A program made the translations under genes and the position numbers. From NCBI RefSeq assembly GCF_022601685.1, contig NZ_JAKUML010000007.1, forward strand, positions 1 through 64,000: a stretch of 64,000 nt of DNA. Reading direction: 5' to 3'. The first letter of the stretch is position 1, and every line of letters starts with the position of its first letter. Below, one piece after another: positions 58,131 to 64,000 of the stretch. The notes beneath the pieces were generated by a model. That model worked only from the letters and a program-made list of their open reading frames with translations. It searched no databases and had not been told where the DNA came from. Source of the DNA: Acinetobacter sedimenti. Lineage in GTDB: Bacteria > Pseudomonadota > Gammaproteobacteria > Pseudomonadales > Moraxellaceae.

Positions 58131-58318
58131 AGGTTGGTCCACAAAATAACTGTAACAAACCAGTGAGTTGGTGAGTTATGAATGAAAAAAATAATCTTCT
58201 AGTGTACAGCTGTTTATTTTGTCAATGCAAACAAAAAATTAATAAATATATTTCAACAAATGTATTACAAAAAAGAATACTAAACGATTGAGCTTGGCTA
58301 ATTAATTTCTAAAGCTGA

Positions 58319-58939
58319 TTAAATCGCATGACCACGAATAAATCGCTCAACGAAGTAGTCGATCCGCTCATTATCCATAATGTCTATCGGTAAACCTACC
58401 ATTGCTCGCCAATGCAAATCTTGAAAAAATCCAAAAAAATAAATTGATGATTCAGTTGGGCGTTTGCAGTCAATGAAGCCAAGTTGATCCATTTTTTCTA
58501 AATATTTGGCGAGTGTCGAATATGCACGCTTTGGACCTTGATCATAAAGTTCAACCTCAAGCTCTTGGTTTTCCGAAGAAATATTCATCAATAATCGATC
58601 AAATGCCATGCTTTTTTTATCAGTAAAAATCGCATAAAGATCGTGTAATAATTTCGTGAGGTTTACACGAATATCATCACTTTCATGTTGGCAAGCCAGT
58701 TCGATCTGGTGAATAAATTGATCGCTACGATCACGACAAATTGCCAAAAATAAACCTTGTTTACTGCCAAAATACTTATAAATTGTTGCCTTAGAACCAC
58801 CAGCTTGTTCAACGATTTGGTCAAGGCTGACTTGGTCATAGCCATATTGAATAAAAAGCTCAGTTGCCACGTCGAACAAAACAGTACAACGATCGACTGC
58901 ACGCTGGGTATTCGGCGGATTGACAAGTTTTGTTTTCAT
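58319..58939 (-). CDS. TetR/AcrR family transcriptional regulator
   Basis: 206 residues; N-terminal HTH with VATELFIQYGYDQVSLDQIV, QAGGSKATIYKYFGSK, then a C-terminal AcrR-type ligand domain (PTESSIYFFGFFQDLHWRAM). It is divergent from prpB across a 275-base AT-rich gap (58940-59214), so it may regulate prpB-prpC and itself; most prp loci use a GntR or Fis-type regulator, so this is inference. No operator is clear in the gap. Confidence 0.88.
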   Translation of the reverse strand: MKTKLVNPPNTQRAVDRCTVLFDVATELFIQYGYDQVSLDQIVEQAGGSKATIYKYFGSKQGLFLAICRDRSDQFIHQIELACQHESDDIRVNLTKLLHDLYAIFTDKKSMAFDRLLMNISSENQELEVELYDQGPKRAYSTLAKYLEKMDQLGFIDCKRPTESSIYFFGFFQDLHWRAMVGLPIDIMDNERIDYFVERFIRGHAI

Positions 58940-59214
58940 ACAGGCGTTACTAGGCGAAAAAAGGGCGTCATATAAATTGCGACTATATTATAGCATGATT
59001 TCTCTTTTGCTTAGTATGACGCTTGAACGGATGGAATGAATTGAGGGAGCTTAAAAGTGATAGAAGTTTTGAGCTTATGTATGGGTTCGATGCAAATTGG
59101 CATAAAAATTAACACTTTGGTCTAAAATTAGAATAATTACTCGAAAATGCCATAGCTTTATTTGATTTTATTTCTATACTGCTAGGGCAAAATGATTTTA
59201 GTGGAAAGGAATTT

Positions 59215-60096
59215 ATGTCACAGAATTCAGCTGGAGCACGTTTTCGTGCGGCATTGTTAGAAGAAAAGCCTTTACAAATCATGGGTACAGTCAATGCCTA
59301 TGCTGCCATGATGGCAACTCAAGTGGGCTATCGTGCCATCTATCTCTCAGGCGCAGGTGTTGCCAATTATTCATACGGTATGCCTGATCTCGGTATGACC
59401 AGTCTTGATAATGTTCTTGAAGATGTCCGTCGTATTACCAGTCGAGTGGATACACCGCTTCTAGTGGATATTGATACAGGTTGGGGTGGTGCATTTAATA
59501 TCTCTCGTACCATCAAACAGATGATTTCAGCAGGTGCTGCAGCGGTACACTTGGAAGATCAAGCGGCTCAAAAACGTTGTGGTCATCGTCCGAATAAGGA
59601 AATCGTGAGCCTTGAGGAAATGGTTGATCGTGTCAAAGCTGCCGCTGATGCCAAAACTGATCCTGATTTTGTTTTGATGGCACGTACAGATGCCTTGCAA
59701 AAAGAAGGGCTACAAGGTGTCATTGATCGTGCTTGTGCATATGTAGAAGCAGGAGCAGATGCGATCTTTGCCGAAGCGATGACTGACATTACCATGTATA
59801 AAACTGTTTGCGATGCTGTAGGTGTCCCTGTACTTGCCAATATTACCGAGTTTGGTTCAACGCCATATTACACTGTAGAAGAATTGGGTGAGCAGGGTAT
59901 TTCGATGGTGCTCTATCCACTCTCTGCGACACGTGCAATGCAAAAAGCAGCGTTACAGGTGATGCGTTCGGTACGTGAGCACGGTACGCAAGTAAATGTT
60001 TTGGACATCATGCAAGAGCGTAAGGAGTTGTATGAATTTTTGAATTATCATGAGTTTGAACAGACTCTGGATAAACTGTTTCAAGAGAGTAAGTAA
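59215..60096 (+). CDS. prpB: 2-methylisocitrate lyase
   Basis: Cleaves 2-methylisocitrate to pyruvate and succinate in propionate catabolism. 293 residues: [34 protein letters not shown], catalytic Cys in [26 protein letters not shown], and [14 protein letters not shown]. Start has a GGAAAGG ribosome site. It precedes prpC by 79 bases. Confidence 0.95.
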   Translation: MSQNSAGARFRAALLEEKPLQIMGTVNAYAAMMATQVGYRAIYLSGAGVANYSYGMPDLGMTSLDNVLEDVRRITSRVDTPLLVDIDTGWGGAFNISRTIKQMISAGAAAVHLEDQAAQKRCGHRPNKEIVSLEEMVDRVKAAADAKTDPDFVLMARTDALQKEGLQGVIDRACAYVEAGADAIFAEAMTDITMYKTVCDAVGVPVLANITEFGSTPYYTVEELGEQGISMVLYPLSATRAMQKAALQVMRSVREHGTQVNVLDIMQERKELYEFLNYHEFEQTLDKLFQESK

Positions 60097-60175
60097 ACAG
60101 TCATCTCGTTTAAATCAAGGGCGATGAGTAAAAGCCCTTAAAATCATCAATAGAAAAATTGAATTGGAGTAAAAC

Positions 60176-61303
60176 ATGGCAGAAGGAAAGGTCTTATCAG
60201 GCGCAGGACTACGTGGTCAAGTTGCAGGAAAAACTGCGCTTTCAACTGTAGGTAAAAGTGGTGCGGGACTGACCTATCGTGGTTATGATGTGCAAGACTT
60301 GGCAGAACATTGTCAGTTTGAAGAAGTGGCATATTTGATTCTATACGGTGAGCTACCGACGCAAGCACAGCTTGATGCTTATAAAGCAAAACTAAAAGGT
60401 TTACGCAGTCTGCCACAAGCGCTGAAAGAAGTGTTAGAACGCATTCCTGCCGATGCACACCCAATGGATGTGATGCGTACTGGTTGTTCGATGCTTGGCA
60501 ATCTTGAAACGGAAACCTCGTTTGATCAGCAACACGATGCGACCGACCGTTTACTGGCTGTATTTCCGTCGATCATTACTTATTGGTATCGCTTTAGCCA
60601 TGATGGTGTGCGTATTGATGAAAATACCGATGATGATTCTATCGGTGCGCATTTTTTACATTTGCTTCATGGTAAAAAACCGAATGAACTACATGAGCAA
60701 GTGATGAATGTATCGTTGATTCTCTATGCAGAGCATGAGTTTAATGCCTCGACATTTACTGCACGTGTTTGTGCATCGACTTTATCAGACATGCACTCGT
60801 GTATTACTGGTGCGATTGGTTCACTTCGTGGTCCACTACATGGTGGCGCCAATGAAGCAGCGATGGACATGATTGAAAACTGGAAATCTGCCGACGAAGC
60901 TGAACGTGAAATGATGGGCATGCTTGAGCGCAAAGAAAAGATCATGGGCTTTGGTCATGCGATCTACAAAGATAGCGACCCACGTAATGCGATCATCAAG
61001 ATTTGGTCGGAAAAGCTTGCCAATGATGTCGGCGATACCGTGCTCTATCCTGTATCTGTACGCTGTGAAGAAGTCATGTGGCGTGAGAAGAAACTGTTCT
61101 GTAATGCAGACTTCTTCCATGCGTCGGCGTATCACTTTATGGGTATTGCGACCAAACTGTTTACGCCAATCTTTATGATGAGCCGACTTACAGGTTGGGC
61201 TGCACATGTGATGGAGCAACGTGCAGACAATCGTATCATTCGGCCAAGTGCGGAATATACTGGCTATGATTTGCGCAAAGTGGTGCCGATTGCTGAGCGA
61301 TAA
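60176..61303 (+). CDS. prpC: 2-methylcitrate synthase
   Basis: Condenses propionyl-CoA and oxaloacetate. 375 residues, citrate-synthase fold: TALSTVGKSGAGLTYRGYDV, TSFDQQHDATDRLLAVFPSI, HGGANEAAMDMIENWK, GFGHAIYKDSDPRNAIIK, with catalytic His and Asp in their usual positions. The short N-terminus lacks the tail of GltA. It ends with its own terminator; acnD, which often follows, is absent. Confidence 0.95.
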   Translation: MAEGKVLSGAGLRGQVAGKTALSTVGKSGAGLTYRGYDVQDLAEHCQFEEVAYLILYGELPTQAQLDAYKAKLKGLRSLPQALKEVLERIPADAHPMDVMRTGCSMLGNLETETSFDQQHDATDRLLAVFPSIITYWYRFSHDGVRIDENTDDDSIGAHFLHLLHGKKPNELHEQVMNVSLILYAEHEFNASTFTARVCASTLSDMHSCITGAIGSLRGPLHGGANEAAMDMIENWKSADEAEREMMGMLERKEKIMGFGHAIYKDSDPRNAIIKIWSEKLANDVGDTVLYPVSVRCEEVMWREKKLFCNADFFHASAYHFMGIATKLFTPIFMMSRLTGWAAHVMEQRADNRIIRPSAEYTGYDLRKVVPIAER

Positions 61304-61319
61304 CAAATATATTATATTG

Positions 61320-61349
61320 AAAAGGAAATGTTACATCATTTCCTTTTTT
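61320..61349 (+). terminator. Terminator after prpC
   Basis: AAAAGGAAATG and CATTTCCTTTT pair around TTACAT and a T-run follows. It isolates prpB-prpC from the next gene. Confidence 0.82.
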
Positions 61350-61368
61350 AATTTGATTGATTATAAAA

Positions 61369-61908
61369 ATGGACAGAGATTTAGATTATATAAAGCTTTT
61401 ACTTAACGATTTCTTTAATGACAAGCTAATGGTTGAAAAGTTTGAACTTATTCAAAAAAATCATGTTACTGGGTGGGAGATTTGGCTTCAAATAGAATTT
61501 GCCCACTTTTTAGCAAAACATTCCAGTTCTCCTGAATGGTATAGAGAGGAAAGTTACGAATACGATAAAAGGAAGGAAAAAATAAAATTGAAATTAAGAC
61601 CAGATTTTTTGGTCAGGAAAAAAGGTTGGAGAATCAATGAATATATGGCTTTAGAGTTTAAACAAAATGTTCAACCACGAGCATGTTTAAACAATATGAT
61701 TACTGATTTGAATAAATACTCGAAAATTCGTGGTTCAAATAATGATTTGCGAAGCGTGTGGACAGTTGGTGTTTTTAAAACAGATGATATTGATTCAACT
61801 CAAGATCACTTTGAGAAGTATTTTTCGGAAAAGGATTCAGAATTTAATATTAGTGATTTAACGATTTCAAAAATAGCTAATACAGAATATTGGTTTGCAC
61901 TTCTTTAA
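61369..61908 (+). CDS. PD-(D/E)XK-like orphan protein
   Basis: 179 residues from the ATG at 61369 (MDRDLDYIKLLLND); no clear ribosome site. The pattern RPDFLV near residue 78-82 and MALEFKQN near 93-100 is the Asp ... Glu-x-Lys arrangement of PD-(D/E)XK nucleases, with a possible helix-borne Glu in WEIWLQIEFAHFLA. It is markedly more AT-rich than its neighbours and sits after the prpC terminator, where acnD might be expected. No methyltransferase or transposase is adjacent, so this is not a visible restriction or mobile cassette. Fold call is by motif only. Confidence 0.55.
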   Translation: MDRDLDYIKLLLNDFFNDKLMVEKFELIQKNHVTGWEIWLQIEFAHFLAKHSSSPEWYREESYEYDKRKEKIKLKLRPDFLVRKKGWRINEYMALEFKQNVQPRACLNNMITDLNKYSKIRGSNNDLRSVWTVGVFKTDDIDSTQDHFEKYFSEKDSEFNISDLTISKIANTEYWFALL

Positions 61909-61932
61909 GTGAAAGAAACATTAACGATACCC

Positions 61933-61965
61933 ACTCAAATCTGATTTGGTGGGTTAGATTTGAGT
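61933..61965. repeat. 10-bp inverted repeat in the serS upstream region
   Basis: ACTCAAATCT and AGATTTGAGT are perfectly complementary with a 13-nt spacer. It lies 24 bases after the nuclease-like gene stop and 94 before serS. It could be a weak terminator or an operator. Confidence 0.5.
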
Positions 61966-62052
61966 TAAATTACAGCCCTAGATATCCTCACCACTGTATT
62001 TTTTACCTCACAGCGCTTACACTATGCGCATTCAATTTTTTATCTACTTTAG

Positions 62053-63330
<1,278 letters not shown>

Positions 63331-63432
63331 TGACTTGAAGATTTTTTGACACTGCTTCGTTAAGAAAAAATCATTTAGTTCGACTAAACCTCATTTTTCT
63401 TGCCTCGCATTGCCTAAAAAATCTTGTAGTCA
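63331..63432. repeat. Palindromic intergenic repeat related to the core of the 50.1-kb element
   Basis: About 100 bp with imperfect inverted ends, TGACT-tg-AAGATTTTTT at left and AAAAAATCTTgtAGTCA at right, and an internal hairpin TTTAGT-TCG-ACTAAA. Its reverse complement aligns with 50156-50266: shared blocks include TTTTTAGGC, CGAGGCA, ATGAGG, GTTTAGTC, CTAAATGA and TAACGAAG. It lies just past serS. The remaining bases to 63562 are AT-rich and lack a gene. Confidence 0.75.
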
Positions 63433-63562
63433 TCATCGTTGAGCAAGTATTGATTTTAAAATGCTGAATTGATTTAAAATTATTCAATAAAATGGCTGTG
63501 CATCGAAAGTGTGCACAGTTTTTGCATTAGTCCGATCAGATTAATATTTATTGAGGCGAATT

Positions 63563-64000
63563 GTGGATATTTTTCCAATTTCTCTAAGGTTGCAACAGCA
63601 ACGCTGTCTGATCGTTGGCGGTGGACAGATTGCCCTGCGTAAAGCGACACTTTTGCACAAAGCAGGAGCGATTATTGATGTAGTTGCGCCTGAAATTGAT
63701 TCGCAACTGCTTGAAGTGGTGCAAAACAGTGCAGGGCAACATCTGCAAGCACTATTTGATGCACAACATTTGGACACAACCTATCGTTTAGTGATTGCAG
63801 CAACTGATGATGCTGAGGTCAATCGTACCGTATTTGAGCAATGCGAAGCACGTAATATCCTTGTCAATAGCGTGGATGATATTCCAAACTGTCGATTCAT
63901 GGTGCCTGCAATTATTGACCGCTCACCGCTGCTCATTTCTGTTGCATCGAATGGTGCATCGCCAGTGCTTTCTCGTCAAATTCGTACCCAACTGGAAACC
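63563..64000 (+). CDS. cysG: Siroheme synthase, N-terminal part (precorrin-2 dehydrogenase/sirohydrochlorin ferrochelatase); runs off the window
   Basis: The GTG at 63563 opens VDIFPISLRLQQQRCLIVGG and 146 codons are present before the window ends. NAD motif VGGGQIALRKATLLHKAG, then VIAATDDAEVNRTVFEQC and SVDDIPNCRFMVPAIIDRSPL, as in CysG-N/MET8. Whether a C-terminal uroporphyrin-III methyltransferase domain follows cannot be seen. The preceding gap holds the 63.3-kb repeat. Confidence 0.9.
   Translation, partial: MDIFPISLRLQQQRCLIVGGGQIALRKATLLHKAGAIIDVVAPEIDSQLLEVVQNSAGQHLQALFDAQHLDTTYRLVIAATDDAEVNRTVFEQCEARNILVNSVDDIPNCRFMVPAIIDRSPLLISVASNGASPVLSRQIRTQLET

Noticed and set aside
61369..61908. 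Restriction-modification system
   Set aside because: Only a possible nuclease fold is seen, with no methyltransferase or specificity gene adjacent.

Overview
The window looks like Acinetobacter chromosome. It is moderately AT-rich, and it carries a Wzx/Wzy polysaccharide locus with divergent wza-wzb-wzc next to wecB-wecC (a layout like the Acinetobacter emulsan/capsule clusters), metZ, prpBC/prpF, rpmI-rplT and neighbouring housekeeping genes whose proteins read like Acinetobacter family members. This assignment is by recognition only; no search was run.

Region 1 (1-25.2 kb) is a surface-polysaccharide locus. A TesA-like esterase lies at the left edge. The minus-strand export operon wza-wzb-wzc follows. 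Divergent to it is a long plus-strand operon: wecB and wecC (UDP-ManNAcA synthesis), Wzy polymerase, Wzx flippase, a GT4 glycosyltransferase, a hexapeptide acyltransferase, a fused dehydrogenase/Gfo-Idh-MocA oxidoreductase, a heparinase II/III protein, a second GT4, the initiating sugar-phosphate transferase, and an acetyltransferase/aminotransferase/4,6-dehydratase set that would make a UDP-diacetamido-trideoxy sugar (bacillosamine/QuiNAc4NAc type). Converging on its end are a YjbH-like outer-membrane protein and a large lipoprotein. The locus sits between tesA and ybbA-ybbP, which are direct neighbours in other gammaproteobacteria, so it may be an insertion there.

Region 2 (25.5-45.8 kb) is mostly housekeeping: ybbA-ybbP, a decayed trypsin-like protease gene, thiE-hemL, prpF, the N-degron transferases bpt and aat, trxB, a PhaC-like hydrolase, metZ, ybaB-recR, rnd, and an operon of ycgL, a membrane protein, a MoxR ATPase and a VWA protein. 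A 17-bp tandem repeat of seven units lies between rnd and ycgL.

Region 3 (45.8-64 kb) holds an OmpA-family protein (apparently frameshifted), rpmI-rplT with a structured leader, apbC, rdgB, a 285-bp MITE-like element, several uncharacterised proteins, rlmJ, pssA, an NAD-dependent reductase, argF, a TetR regulator, prpB-prpC, a PD-(D/E)XK-like orphan gene, serS and the start of cysG. The methylcitrate-cycle genes are split: prpF is about 27 kb from prpBC and no acnD is visible.

The least explained items are the inserted polysaccharide locus, the two related palindromic repeats (50.1 and 63.3 kb), the 17-bp tandem array, the protease homologue lacking its catalytic His and Asp, and the nuclease-like gene where acnD might be expected. 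Three apparent frameshifts, each fixed by adding one base to a homopolymer, may be sequencing errors.
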